Part shown: positions 43,389 through 51,911 of the stretch, one piece after another | How positions within the stretch are numbered: position 1 is the stretch's first letter | Layout: each line of letters opens with the position of its first letter | Source of the DNA: Clostridium omnivorum | GTDB taxonomy: Bacteria; Bacillota; Clostridia; Clostridiales; Clostridiaceae | Direction of reading: 5' to 3' | Length of the DNA stretch: 64,000 nucleotides | Assembly (NCBI RefSeq): GCF_026012015.1 | Contig: NZ_BRXR01000001.1 | Location: 2,257,501 to 2,321,500 of the forward strand | Notes under the pieces: model-generated | What the model was told of the DNA's origin: nothing | Seen by the model: the letters and a program-made list of their open reading frames with translations, nothing else | Database searches by the model: none | Position numbers and translations under genes: made by a program

Positions 43389-43426
43389 AATGAAAAATAA
43401 GATGCATTTTATGCAGAGGAAGTATT

Positions 43427-43528
43427 ATGAAAGAGAATTTGGTTATATTAGGACTTTGGAGAAGCTTTCAAAAAATGTTTAATATTCATGTATTGTACTA
43501 TTCATGCTCTAAAAGTGACATTTCATGA
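43427..43528 (+). CDS. Possible short peptide downstream of promoter copy 2
   Basis: 33 codons (MKENLVILGLWRSFQKMFNI...) with AGAGGA 7 bases before the ATG, directly below the promoter module as the MKKYNIW reading frame is in copy 1. It could be a leader peptide, a decayed gene or chance. No similarity beyond an aromatic/basic start. Confidence 0.3.
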   Translation: MKENLVILGLWRSFQKMFNIHVLYYSCSKSDIS

Positions 43529-43545
43529 ATTATTTATTGAAGTGG
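43501..43545 (+). repeat. 45-base upstream motif, copy A
   Basis: About 38 of 45 positions match 44133-44177 (TTCATGC-CTAAAA-GACATTT-ATTATTTATTGAA-TGG). Each copy stands 55-65 bases before a small membrane gene with a TATAAT-like box (TATAAT at 43559) after it, so the motif likely includes a -35 region (TATTGAA). Confidence 0.6.
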
Positions 43546-43601
43546 CATAAAAAGGATATATAATTGAGCGGAGAGGGTACTTATATGGATGAGGTGAGAA
43601 A

Positions 43602-43787
43602 ATGTATAATAATGTGAAAGATAAAATAATTTTATGTATCAATATTATTTCAGTTATAGCACTGGTGGTACTTGGAGTTATTCTCTTAGTGCTTCCAAGT
43701 GTTAATAAATTTATAGGCATTCTAACAGTACTTTTACTGATAATAAATTTTATTTTGATAATATATAATGAGGTAAAAGAAAGCTAG
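43602..43787 (+). CDS. Small two-helix membrane protein
   Basis: 61 residues with two hydrophobic segments (about 9-31 and 35-54), charged ends (MYNNVKDK, YNEVKES). GAGGTGAG lies before ATG at 43602. First of four similar small membrane genes in 1.1 kb. The repeated motif TTCATGC...ATTATTTATTGAA (43501-43545) lies ahead of it. Possible immunity or stress peptide; no family recognised. Confidence 0.6.
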   Translation: MYNNVKDKIILCINIISVIALVVLGVILLVLPSVNKFIGILTVLLLIINFILIIYNEVKES

Positions 43788-43893
43788 AATATACTAAATA
43801 GTTATAACTAGTAGAAGAAATTAAGAATTAAAGAATAAATCACTCACTAAAAATGGCATTTTGCATTATATTGATGATGGGGGTATAAGTCAT

Positions 43894-44127
43894 ATGGATA
43901 AGTTAAAAAAATATAGAAAGATTAGAAGAAGGCTTGAAACTATATCACTTTTGATTGCTATTATAGTAGGTAACGGAATAAGTTCTTACTTGGGAATTGG
44001 TGGCAAAAAGTTTATTTCATTAGATACTGCACTAAACTTAGCTATTGTAGTTGGAATTGCCTTAGTATTAAACATTGTAGCTATAAGAATTGCAGATAAT
44101 TGGTATGAAAAAAATATGGACAAATAG
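43894..44127 (+). CDS. Small two-helix membrane protein
   Basis: 77 residues: a basic start (MDKLKKYRKIRRRLE), two hydrophobic segments (about 17-34 and 48-66) with GGKKFISL between, and a charged tail. ATG at 43894 follows TGGGGGT; an ATG 11 codons earlier lacks a site. A partial copy of the CACTAAAAA-GCATTTT motif precedes it (43848). Family unknown. Confidence 0.6.
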   Translation: MDKLKKYRKIRRRLETISLLIAIIVGNGISSYLGIGGKKFISLDTALNLAIVVGIALVLNIVAIRIADNWYEKNMDK

Positions 44128-44132
44128 AATAA

Positions 44133-44177
44133 TTCATGCACTAAAAACGACATTTAAGGGATTATTTATTGAAATGG
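44133..44177 (+). repeat. 45-base upstream motif, copy B
   Basis: See copy A at 43501-43545. TATAAT follows at about 44191-44196. It precedes the 44228 gene. Confidence 0.6.
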
Positions 44178-44227
44178 ATATTTAAAAATGTATAATGAAC
44201 TAAAAAGAGAATTTAGGGGGCACAGCA

Positions 44228-44425
44228 ATGAAAAAGATTATACCAAATCTAATCCTTATGGTCTTAGGAATAATTAGTATTCTATTAGTTTCTGTATTTA
44301 GTATCAATGGTGCATTAGGATGTCTGCTTATTACATTTGGGCTTATTTTATTATTAGCTGGGATTGTATATAAAGTGAATAATCCTATAAAAGTTATTGT
44401 AGAGATGATTATAAATTTATTTTAA
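44228..44425 (+). CDS. Small two-helix membrane protein
   Basis: 65 residues with two hydrophobic helices (about 5-27 and 30-48) and a tail ending KVIVEMIINLF. AGGGGGG precedes ATG. It is very similar in layout to its neighbours, resembling DUF3953-type small membrane proteins, but sequence identity is too low to assign by eye. Confidence 0.6.
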   Translation: MKKIIPNLILMVLGIISILLVSVFSINGALGCLLITFGLILLLAGIVYKVNNPIKVIVEMIINLF

Positions 44426-44455
44426 TCAAATACGAATTTAGGGGGGGCGCTATTT

Positions 44456-44701
44456 ATGAAAAAGAATAAAACTTTATCAATTATAGTTATTTTGCTTTCG
44501 ATTATAGTTATTATATTAGGGTTAACTTGTTTAGTAAGTCAAAATTTCAGCACGATGCCTATCGTACTAGGGTTACTAGCACTTATTAATATAATAAATG
44601 GGGTGAAATTCATAAAGGACGGAAATAAAACACTGGGATGGGCTGCTGCAGTCACAGGTGTTGTTATACTTTTAATTGTAATTAGTCAATTAGTATTTTA
44701 A
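44456..44701 (+). CDS. Small membrane protein, DUF3953-like
   Basis: 81 residues with three hydrophobic segments (about 7-27, 33-50, 60-80) and a short charged loop FIKDGNKT. This GxxxLxxxxNxxxGxxxxKDGNK layout resembles DUF3953 small membrane proteins of Bacillus and Clostridium, whose function is unknown. AGGGGGGG precedes the ATG, 28 bases after the previous gene, so the two are cotranscribed. Confidence 0.6.
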   Translation: MKKNKTLSIIVILLSIIVIILGLTCLVSQNFSTMPIVLGLLALINIINGVKFIKDGNKTLGWAAAVTGVVILLIVISQLVF

Positions 44702-44801
44702 TATTAAATAATATTATAAACTTTTACGACTTCTGCATATTTACAGATTGAATGCATAACCACAGGTAATGTGTTATATGAGTAATTTGGGGGAGTTAAT
44801 G

Positions 44802-45236
44802 ATGGGATTCACATTAATTGATAATGATACAATGCTTGAGAATATAAGTGATGGAGCTTTTAGACTATACTGTGTGCTTCAAAGTTATTGTTATGGAGAA
44901 AAGGATGTTTGTTTCCCATCTCAGAAGACTTTAGGAGAAAAGCTTAAAAGAAGTGTTAGAACTATTCAGAGGTATATAAAAGAGTTAGTTGAAGCAAAGC
45001 TTATTGAAGTAAAAAGAAGAGGTTCTAATAACAACTACTATAAAATGCTGAGAAAAGCGGTACAAAAGTCAATTCAAAACACCGTTAGTACTATCAAGGC
45101 AGCTGCTGAAAAACATAAAAGCAGCAGTAAAGGTAATTTCAATAATTATAAGCAGAGAAATTATAATATGAATAAGCTAGAGAAGTTATTGCTTAATAAT
45201 GACTCAGGTATATGTTATGAGGAATGTTTGCTATAA
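44802..45236 (+). CDS. Winged helix-turn-helix protein (HTH_36 type)
   Basis: 144 residues. The first 90 form a winged helix: DGAFRLYCVLQSYCYGEKDVCFPSQKTLGEKLKRSVRTIQRYIKELVEAKLIEVKRRG, as in replication-initiation and phage regulators. The rest is basic and probably unstructured. ATG at 44802 follows GGGGGA by 7 bases; other ATGs at 44769 and 44799 are nearer or before. It may regulate the neighbouring membrane genes or come from a mobile element. Confidence 0.75.
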   Translation: MGFTLIDNDTMLENISDGAFRLYCVLQSYCYGEKDVCFPSQKTLGEKLKRSVRTIQRYIKELVEAKLIEVKRRGSNNNYYKMLRKAVQKSIQNTVSTIKAAAEKHKSSSKGNFNNYKQRNYNMNKLEKLLLNNDSGICYEECLL

Positions 45237-45313
45237 AAGAGATATAGCAATAATATAAGTTTAATAAATAATAGGACTGCTCTATATGTAAATATAGGGC
45301 TTATTTAAGTTGT

Positions 45314-45355
45314 AAAAGATAGGCGCCGAAGCTTTTAGGTGTATATCTTTTTTTA
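45314..45355 (+). terminator. Terminator
   Basis: AAAAGATAGGCGCC pairs with AGGTGTATATCTTTT (one mismatch, two wobble pairs), followed by T-run, about 80 bases past the HTH gene. Confidence 0.7.
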
Positions 45356-45372
45356 TTTGAAAATTAAGTATG

Positions 45373-45453
45373 GGCCTATATAGCGCCTATAGGCCATAAG
45401 TTTTATCATCTATGTCGTATAGTATGCGACATGTAGAATTAATACAATACGAC
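45373..45453. repeat. Cluster of short palindromes
   Basis: Within the 330-base gap before the M50 gene: GGCCTATA-TAGCGCC-TATAGGCC (45373-45395), ATGTCG (45412-45417) with CGACAT (45427-45432), and GTCGTAT (45414-45420) with ATACGAC (45447-45453). They may be operators or a recombinase site. The rest of the gap shows nothing else. Confidence 0.45.
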
Positions 45454-45568
45454 ACTGGGGCAGCACTAATAAATAAAAATAGATAATAAGAAAAGCAGAA
45501 GAATAGGCAGCTAATGTAATTGTACTAATATGCTATAATGTAAGCATAAGTTAATTAGGGGTGACTTT

Positions 45569-46288
45569 ATGGTGTGGATATTACAATTTATTCTGTATGC
45601 AATACTAGGCTTTATACTTTCAAGTTCTATTCATGAATTAGGTCATATTATTACTGGAATAACACAGGGGTTTAATTTCTATTTATTTATAGCAGGACCT
45701 TTTGGTTTTAAACGTAATGATAAGGACAAAATTGTATTTTATATAGAAAAAAATATTTCCCTTTGGGGTGGACTTGGAGCAACAATTCCACAAAATGATG
45801 ATGTAAATAACTTTAAAAAATTTGGACGAGTTCTTTTAGGTGGGCCAATTACATCTATTGTAGTCGGAATTATATGTTTGCCAATAGCTATAATTACAAA
45901 GGGTTTATTTTTGATGCTGCTTGGTGTTATGGCTATATCAATGGGAATAGCGTGCTTAATTCCTGCGAGAAATGGTGCGTTTCATACAGATGGTGGAAGG
46001 TGGCTCAGAATGCATAAAAGTGAGTCAACAAGAAATGTTGAACTTGCCATTTGGAATTTAACACAAAGCGCAATTATTAATGGAAATCATAAAAAGCTAA
46101 ATTATGATGAAATAAAGCTTCTTATAAATGACGCAGATACTAGAACACAATATTTGGGGCATTTTTATGCGTATCATCTTTATAAAGATAACAATGACCT
46201 TGAAAGCTGTGAAAAGGAAAAAGCTGAACTGGAAAATTTGAAAACAAAAGTGCCAAAACAAGTGGTATCCATGTTTAAAATAGATTAG
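45569..46288 (+). CDS. M50-type site-2 protease homologue
   Basis: 239 residues. SSIHELGHIITG carries the HExxH zinc motif inside the first membrane helix (about residues 22-26), and HTDGGRW (about 138-144) supplies the later Asp as the family's xDG motif. About four membrane helices fill residues 1-140; a soluble C-terminal domain follows. It could cleave a membrane regulator, or act as an immunity-type protease like CPBP-family proteins in bacteriocin loci, though that fold differs. AGGGGTG precedes the start. It is monocistronic. Confidence 0.75.
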   Translation: MVWILQFILYAILGFILSSSIHELGHIITGITQGFNFYLFIAGPFGFKRNDKDKIVFYIEKNISLWGGLGATIPQNDDVNNFKKFGRVLLGGPITSIVVGIICLPIAIITKGLFLMLLGVMAISMGIACLIPARNGAFHTDGGRWLRMHKSESTRNVELAIWNLTQSAIINGNHKKLNYDEIKLLINDADTRTQYLGHFYAYHLYKDNNDLESCEKEKAELENLKTKVPKQVVSMFKID

Positions 46289-46301
46289 TATAATGAAAAC
46301 T

Positions 46302-46354
46302 TGAAAAAGCTGCATTATAAGAAGTCAATTTGTGACTTTTTTTAATGCAGCTTT
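46302..46354 (+). terminator. Terminator, two nested hairpins
   Basis: AAAGCTGCATT pairs with AATGCAGCTTT, enclosing AAGTCA-ATTT-GTGACTT followed by T-run. Confidence 0.7.
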
Positions 46355-46455
46355 AAATATATATTTCTAGTTTACCCTGTCAGCATATATAGTTTTTAAT
46401 TTATGTGATATCATAATAACATATAATTTTTATAAGATTGGTGGTGCTGGTATTT

Positions 46456-47424
46456 ATGAAAAAAGTAAAGAAAACTATATTAGTTACGATGATTATTGCA
46501 GCTGTGTCATTAACAGCTTGTATAAATAGAACAGTACCAGGAAGGGATAACTCAAAAAAAACTAAAGGCACAGTTAATGCTGTAAAGACAGAAGAACCGA
46601 AGGATGATACTCTTAGATTTTCAGTATTAGGTGATGTGCATGGAAATGCAGGTAAGCTGGATAAAGCAATTAAAGATTTATATTCTATAAATGATAATAT
46701 GGATGCTATGATACTAAATGGTGACAATGTGGATGAAGGCTTAGAAAAGCAGTATGATGCAGTACAAGGCATTTTAAATAAAGATTCTAAATTACTGCCT
46801 AAAACTATAATAAAGAATATTGGTAATCACGACTATTTTGATTATGCAAAAGGCCAAAACAGTCAAAAGGATGTGGAACACTTTATTAATCTATACTTAA
46901 ATTTCTCTGGTGAAAAGTCCGTATACCATGATACCTGGATTAAAAATTATCACTTTATATCCTTGGGTTCAGAAAGCGGCAACACTAAAGAGCTGGGGGC
47001 AGTAAATGCTACCTTATCAGATAAACAGTTGGATTGGCTAAAGGAAAAGTTAGCAGAAAAGCAGGAGAAGGGCAAGCCTATATTTGTGTTTTTACATCAG
47101 CATTTAAGCACAAGTATTAAGGGATGGAATGGAGTAGTTCAGAAGGATAAGCTTACTAAAATATTATCGCAGTATCCAGAGGTTGTTCTCTTTACTTCTC
47201 ATACTCATGTGCTTTTAAGTATAGATAATGTAAAGCTTAAGCAGCCTTTTACAACTGTTCATACAGGTGCTGTTCATTATGGAATAGAGCCTAATGGATA
47301 TAAAATAAAAAGGCTATATGATGAAAGCCAAGGACTTTATGTGGAAGTGAAAAATAACAAGGTTACTATTAAAGGCAGAGACTTTGCTAAAAAGTCTTGG
47401 GTCTTTTCTAAAGATATAAACTAG
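46456..47424 (+). CDS. Metallophosphoesterase lipoprotein
   Basis: 322 residues. Signal peptide MKKVKKTILVTMIIAAVSLTAC with lipobox LTAC. The calcineurin-like metal motifs are in order: GDVHGN, LNGDNVDEG, GNHD, and SHTHV near the end. It should hydrolyse phosphoesters outside the membrane with a two-metal site; the substrate is not evident. ATG at 46456 gives a clean lipoprotein signal; GGTGGTG lies before it. An upstream GTG would add 6 residues. It is followed by the regulator gene. Confidence 0.85.
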   Translation: MKKVKKTILVTMIIAAVSLTACINRTVPGRDNSKKTKGTVNAVKTEEPKDDTLRFSVLGDVHGNAGKLDKAIKDLYSINDNMDAMILNGDNVDEGLEKQYDAVQGILNKDSKLLPKTIIKNIGNHDYFDYAKGQNSQKDVEHFINLYLNFSGEKSVYHDTWIKNYHFISLGSESGNTKELGAVNATLSDKQLDWLKEKLAEKQEKGKPIFVFLHQHLSTSIKGWNGVVQKDKLTKILSQYPEVVLFTSHTHVLLSIDNVKLKQPFTTVHTGAVHYGIEPNGYKIKRLYDESQGLYVEVKNNKVTIKGRDFAKKSWVFSKDIN

Positions 47425-47500
47425 AGCTGTGAAATATGGCGAATGAATTTTAAAAAATTTGCTGTGTGGACATCAGCTAAAGGGCTTGGGGGTATTGAAT

Positions 47501-48202
47501 ATGAATGAGAATATTAACATTTTAATTGTAGAAGATGATGTGGATATAAACAATCTTCTAAACAAGATATTGAATAGGCATGGATATAGCGTAAGAAGTG
47601 CTTATTCTGGCTCTGAGGCAAAGATGTGTTTAGAGCATTATGAATTTCAATTGGTACTACTTGATCTAATGCTGCCTGGTGTAACAGGAGAAGAGCTTGT
47701 TGCTGAAATTAGAAAAATGAACACTATGCCTATTATTGTTATATCAGCTAAAACTGGACAAGACACAAAAATAGATTTGCTTAGATTAGGTGCGGACGAT
47801 TTTGTATCAAAGCCTTTTGATGTGAATGAAGTGCTAGCTAGAGTGGAGGCGCAGCTTAGAAGGTATATGGTATTTTCTGCTGAGGATGAGAAAAGTAATG
47901 TTTTAAAACATAAAAATTTATCTTTAAACCCTGATACAGTTGAGGTTATGGTAGATGGCAAGTCTATTAATCTTACAGCTAGAGAGTTTGCAATACTAGA
48001 GCTATTAATGTCCTATCCAAACAAGGTTTTTACAAAAGCGAATCTGTTTGAAAAGGTTTGGAATGAAGAGTTCCTGGGGGATGATAATACAGTAAATGTT
48101 CATGTAAGCAACCTTCGTTCAAAGATAGCTAAAGAAGACCCGGATACAGAGTATATTCATACTGTATGGGGAATTGGTTTTAAGATGAGTGATAAAACTT
48201 AA
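47501..48202 (+). CDS. OmpR-family response regulator
   Basis: 233 residues. Receiver domain with ILIVEDDVDINNLL, phospho-Asp in LVLLDLMLPG, and Lys in SKPFDVNEVLARVEA; winged-helix Trans_reg_C domain with LTAREFAILELLMS and VHVSNLRSKIA...WGIGFKM. ATG at 47501 follows TTGGGGG; earlier starts lie before that site. It pairs with the kinase at 49966, with an ABC transporter between them, so it probably controls those genes. Confidence 0.92.
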   Translation: MNENINILIVEDDVDINNLLNKILNRHGYSVRSAYSGSEAKMCLEHYEFQLVLLDLMLPGVTGEELVAEIRKMNTMPIIVISAKTGQDTKIDLLRLGADDFVSKPFDVNEVLARVEAQLRRYMVFSAEDEKSNVLKHKNLSLNPDTVEVMVDGKSINLTAREFAILELLMSYPNKVFTKANLFEKVWNEEFLGDDNTVNVHVSNLRSKIAKEDPDTEYIHTVWGIGFKMSDKT

Positions 48203-48284
48203 GGCTTTCTTAAGACTTTGTTTATGGTTTCTTGTATATTTTACCTTATTATATAGATATACAAGGAAGGGGAGAGTGATTTAA

Positions 48285-49208
48285 GTGGCTAACGTAGTGC
48301 TTAAAACAAAAAATTTATCTAAGAAATATAAAAAGCACCTTGCAGTAAATAGCGCAAACTTGGAAGTAAAACAAGGGGATATATATGGTCTAGTAGGTAA
48401 AAACGGAGCAGGTAAAACTACTTTGCTTAGAATGATATCTGGTCTTACAATGCCTACCAGCGGTGAGGTTGAAATGTTTGGTGAAGCTTCAAAGAGTGGC
48501 ATTGGAAGGTCTAGAATGAGAACTGGCTGCATAATAGAAACACCAAGTTTTTTTCCATATCTATCTGCAAAGAAAAATCTTGAATATTATAAAATGCAGA
48601 GGGGAATTGTAGAGCCTCAGGCTGTTGATGAGGTTCTGAAAATTGTAGGACTTGATGATGTAGGAAACAAAAAGTTTAAGAACTTTTCTCTAGGAATGAA
48701 GCAGCGCCTAGGTCTTGCACTATCTATAATGGCAAGTCCAGATATGCTAATACTAGATGAGCCTATAAATGGTCTAGATCCTACTGGAATTGTAGAGTTT
48801 AGAGAAATATTATTAAAGCTAAATAGAGAAAAGAACGTTACTATAGTTATTTCCAGTCATATATTAAGTGAACTTTCTCAGCTTGCAACTACCTATGGAT
48901 TTATCCATAACGGAGAATTTGTAGAGCAAATTTCTGCAAAGCAGCTGGAGGAAAAGTGTAAGAGCTGCATAGCAATAAAGGTTGACAGTACAGAAAAGGC
49001 AGCTGTTATAATAGAAAAACAGCTTAAAACTGAAAAATATGAAGTTTTAAACGGCAATGAAATGAGAATCTATGAGCATATTGATAAACCTGAAACCATA
49101 GTAAAAGAGCTCGTAATGAACGGAGTTCTAGTGTCTTCTGTAAATGAAAAGGGAACTAACTTAGAAGACTACTTTATTAGTTTGATAGGGGGGAATCATA
49201 ATGCTTAA
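48285..49208 (+). CDS. ABC transporter ATP-binding protein, BcrA type
   Basis: 307 residues. Walker A LVGKNGAGKTTLL, signature FSLGMKQRLGLALSI, Walker B MLILDEPINGLDP, switch His ISSHIL, and a C-terminal regulatory extension (about 220-307). This is the bacitracin/lantibiotic-resistance ATPase class. GTG at 48285 follows GGGGAGAG. Its last 8 bases overlap the permease gene. Confidence 0.92.
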   Translation: MANVVLKTKNLSKKYKKHLAVNSANLEVKQGDIYGLVGKNGAGKTTLLRMISGLTMPTSGEVEMFGEASKSGIGRSRMRTGCIIETPSFFPYLSAKKNLEYYKMQRGIVEPQAVDEVLKIVGLDDVGNKKFKNFSLGMKQRLGLALSIMASPDMLILDEPINGLDPTGIVEFREILLKLNREKNVTIVISSHILSELSQLATTYGFIHNGEFVEQISAKQLEEKCKSCIAIKVDSTEKAAVIIEKQLKTEKYEVLNGNEMRIYEHIDKPETIVKELVMNGVLVSSVNEKGTNLEDYFISLIGGNHNA

Positions 49209-49947
49209 TTATATAAAAGCTGAGCTTTATAGATGTTTTAACAGATTATATTTTTGGGTTTTTACAGGCTGTGTAGCTGGTTTGGCATTACTTCTTAATA
49301 TTATACTTAAGATTAATCATGTTCAAGGTATGGGGCTTACTACATTAACAAGACAGACATCAGCTGCAATTTCACTTCCAGTGTTTTTAGTAATAATTCT
49401 TGTAGATATGATTACTTCGGAGGAGCATAAAAATATAACCCTAAGAAATGTGGTTACCTTTGGAATGTCTAGAACTAAAATGATTTTATGTAAAATCATC
49501 AGCTCCATAATTCTCATGTTTATAGCTGCGTTTATCATACTTATAGTGTGTTATGGCAGTGGTGCAGCGCTATTTGGGCTTGGCAGTGACTTTCCGGGAA
49601 CCATTCAGAGTGATTTGCTAAAAATGGTTATAGCAATACCATTATGGATTGCAGCTATATCCTTTGGTACACTTTTAGCTCTTCTATTTACTAATAATAC
49701 AGCCTTTGCATTTATTTATGCGGGTGCCTTTGTAGTGATTAAAAGCATAATAAAACTACTTGCGATATTAGTTTCTGATAAGTTCATGAAAGTACGTGAT
49801 TTACTTATAACAACGCAGCTGGATAAGGTAGGTTCTGTAACAGCCACAAGTCATGATTATGTTCTGGCCATAGTGTCAGGCATAGTGTACACTGCTATAT
49901 TTATAACATTAAGCGTAGTATACTTTGAAAGAAAAGAAGTTAAATAG
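49201..49947 (+). CDS. ABC-2 type permease
   Basis: 248 residues with six membrane helices. It matches ABC-2 permeases of BcrB/LtrABC-type peptide resistance systems in size and topology, and in having the first helix after a short RCFNRLYFW segment. GGGGGG precedes the ATG within the preceding gene. It completes the exporter with the 48285 ATPase. Confidence 0.85.
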   Translation: MLNYIKAELYRCFNRLYFWVFTGCVAGLALLLNIILKINHVQGMGLTTLTRQTSAAISLPVFLVIILVDMITSEEHKNITLRNVVTFGMSRTKMILCKIISSIILMFIAAFIILIVCYGSGAALFGLGSDFPGTIQSDLLKMVIAIPLWIAAISFGTLLALLFTNNTAFAFIYAGAFVVIKSIIKLLAILVSDKFMKVRDLLITTQLDKVGSVTATSHDYVLAIVSGIVYTAIFITLSVVYFERKEVK

Positions 49948-49965
49948 GAGAAAGGGGTGGTATGT

Positions 49966-50865
49966 ATGGAATATTTACTTGGTATAAGCTTAATAACTTC
50001 TGTATTATTTATCACCCTTTATGTTTCAACCAGAAAAGAATTATCTGATGCAGCTAATAAGTTAAATAGAATTAATAACTCAAATACAAACTCAAAGCTT
50101 TTAATAGCTACACCAGATAAAAAAATGCAGAGCCTGGCTCTGGAGATTAATAAGACACTAGAAGAAAAGCAAAAGACAGAAATTAAATATAAAAGAATGG
50201 ATGCGGAGCTTAGGCAGGCAATTGCTAATATCTCACATGACCTTAGAACGCCTCTTACTTCAATTATGGGGTATATGCAGCTTATGGAGGACAGAGATTT
50301 ATCTTTGGAAGAGCGTAGGCAGTATGCGGATATAGTAGACAGAAGAGCTAAGGATCTTCAAACCTTAATATCCACCTTTTATGATATGTCGAGGCTTGAG
50401 GCCAATGAATATAAGTTTGAATTAAAGGCTGTTAACCTTACAAATATTATTGTAGATATCATTGCTTCCTTTTATAATGATTTTTCAAGCAAAGGAATAG
50501 AACCTTCTATTGATGTAGACGAAAAGGCAGCAGTGATTATTGCTGATGAAAATGCTGTAAGAAGAGTGTTTTCAAACCTAATACAAAATATGATAAAGTA
50601 TGGGGAAAAGAATGTAGAAATATCTTTAAAGCAGCATAAGAATTGTGTAGAGACTGTGTTTACAAACTATGCTCCTGGTTTAACGGAGGAGGATGTAACT
50701 CACCTATTTGAGCGTTCCTTCACAGCAGATAGAAATAGAACTGGAAACAGTACAGGTCTTGGCCTTGCTATTACGAGGCGGCTGGTAGAGCAAATGGGAC
50801 ATATGGTTTCTGCAGCACTCATTGATGGAAAACTTAGCATTATAATAAAGTGGATGAAAAGATAA
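49966..50865 (+). CDS. Sensor histidine kinase, short intramembrane-sensing type
   Basis: 299 residues. One N-terminal hydrophobic helix (about 2-20) with no sizable extracellular part, then HisKA with phospho-His in ISHDLRTPLTSIMGYMQLM and HATPase_c with FSNLIQNMIKYGEKN and TGLGLAITRRLVEQMG. Such kinases often sense antimicrobial peptide through their ABC transporter. ATG at 49966 follows AAAGGGGTGG; a start 3 codons earlier is possible. It is the last gene of the cassette. Confidence 0.9.
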   Translation: MEYLLGISLITSVLFITLYVSTRKELSDAANKLNRINNSNTNSKLLIATPDKKMQSLALEINKTLEEKQKTEIKYKRMDAELRQAIANISHDLRTPLTSIMGYMQLMEDRDLSLEERRQYADIVDRRAKDLQTLISTFYDMSRLEANEYKFELKAVNLTNIIVDIIASFYNDFSSKGIEPSIDVDEKAAVIIADENAVRRVFSNLIQNMIKYGEKNVEISLKQHKNCVETVFTNYAPGLTEEDVTHLFERSFTADRNRTGNSTGLGLAITRRLVEQMGHMVSAALIDGKLSIIIKWMKR

Positions 50866-50880
50866 GTATATGATTTTAAA

Positions 50881-50927
50881 AAGTATAGATTATTGTTATT
50901 GAATAGCAATAATCTATACTTTTTTTA
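50881..50927 (+). terminator. Terminator of the ABC/two-component cassette
   Basis: AAGTATAGATTATTG pairs with CAATAATCTATACTT around about 10 bases, then T-run. Confidence 0.85.
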
Positions 50928-51194
50928 TGGTAAAGTGCTTTCATGGTGCTATGAAATTAAAGTGATACAAATTTATATTTAATAATAAAAAATGATGGAT
51001 GGGGGTGTATAAGTTGCAAATATTCACATTATAACTAGAAAAAATAAAGATCCCATTAAAATAAATTATGAAATATGTAGTGTAGGATACATCAAAAACT
51101 TAAAAATTTTGATAATTTATATATAGGCCAATATCAATAAATGCAGATAAGTAAGCTATCTGCAGCATTACACTTATACAGAGGGGGTATTAAA

Positions 51195-51896
51195 ATGATT
51201 AAACTTATTGGTATCGCAATCATAATTGTAGGGTTATTTTTAAAACTAGACACTATAGCAGTAGTTGTGTTTGCAGGAATTACTACTGGACTCGTGTCAG
51301 GAATGTCCTTTAATGACGTTATGAAAACCTTAGGCAATGCTTTTGTAGTTAACAGGTATATGTCTATATTTATCATAACTTTACCTGTTATAGGACTTAT
51401 GGAAAGATACGGACTTCGTGAAAGGGCAGCATATTTAATAAGCAAAATAAAGTCTGCTACTGTTGGAAGATTAAATGCTATTTATCTTGTTATAAGAACT
51501 CTTGCTTCAATGTTCGGTCTTAGAATAGGTGGACATGTTCAGTTTATTAGACCACTGATACTTCCAATGGCTCAAGGAGCTGGAGACAGCAGATATGGAG
51601 AGATGGACGAAGAAGATAAGGAAATAGTTAAAGGTCTTTCTGGAGCTGTTGAAAACTATGGTAACTTCTTTGGACAGAACTTCTTTGTTGCATCAGGTGG
51701 AGTGCTTTTAATTGTAGGAGTTATGAAGGAGCTTAAATATCCAGTTGAAGCAATAAGTATTGCAAAGGCATCACTTCCTATAGCTCTTATTATAATGGTG
51801 GTAGGTACGCTTCAATTTTTGTATTATGATAGAAAGCTTGATAAAAAGTATAAAGCTAAAATTAAAACAGATAAAAATAATTCTGAAAAAATGTAG
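51195..51896 (+). CDS. DUF969 family subunit of putative 5-oxoproline transporter
   Basis: 233 residues with about six membrane helices. It has the DUF969 layout, for example GIAIIIVGLFLKLDTIAVVVFAGI and MFGLRIGGHVQFIRPLILPMAQGA. DUF969 and DUF979 occur together with pyroglutamyl peptidase and 5-oxoprolinase genes and are proposed to carry 5-oxoproline. ATG at 51195 follows AGAGGGGG; a longer reading begins over a hairpin. The 15-base gap to DUF979 shows one operon. Confidence 0.85.
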   Translation: MIKLIGIAIIIVGLFLKLDTIAVVVFAGITTGLVSGMSFNDVMKTLGNAFVVNRYMSIFIITLPVIGLMERYGLRERAAYLISKIKSATVGRLNAIYLVIRTLASMFGLRIGGHVQFIRPLILPMAQGAGDSRYGEMDEEDKEIVKGLSGAVENYGNFFGQNFFVASGGVLLIVGVMKELKYPVEAISIAKASLPIALIIMVVGTLQFLYYDRKLDKKYKAKIKTDKNNSEKM

Positions 51897-51911
51897 TTAG
51901 GAGGTAGGATT

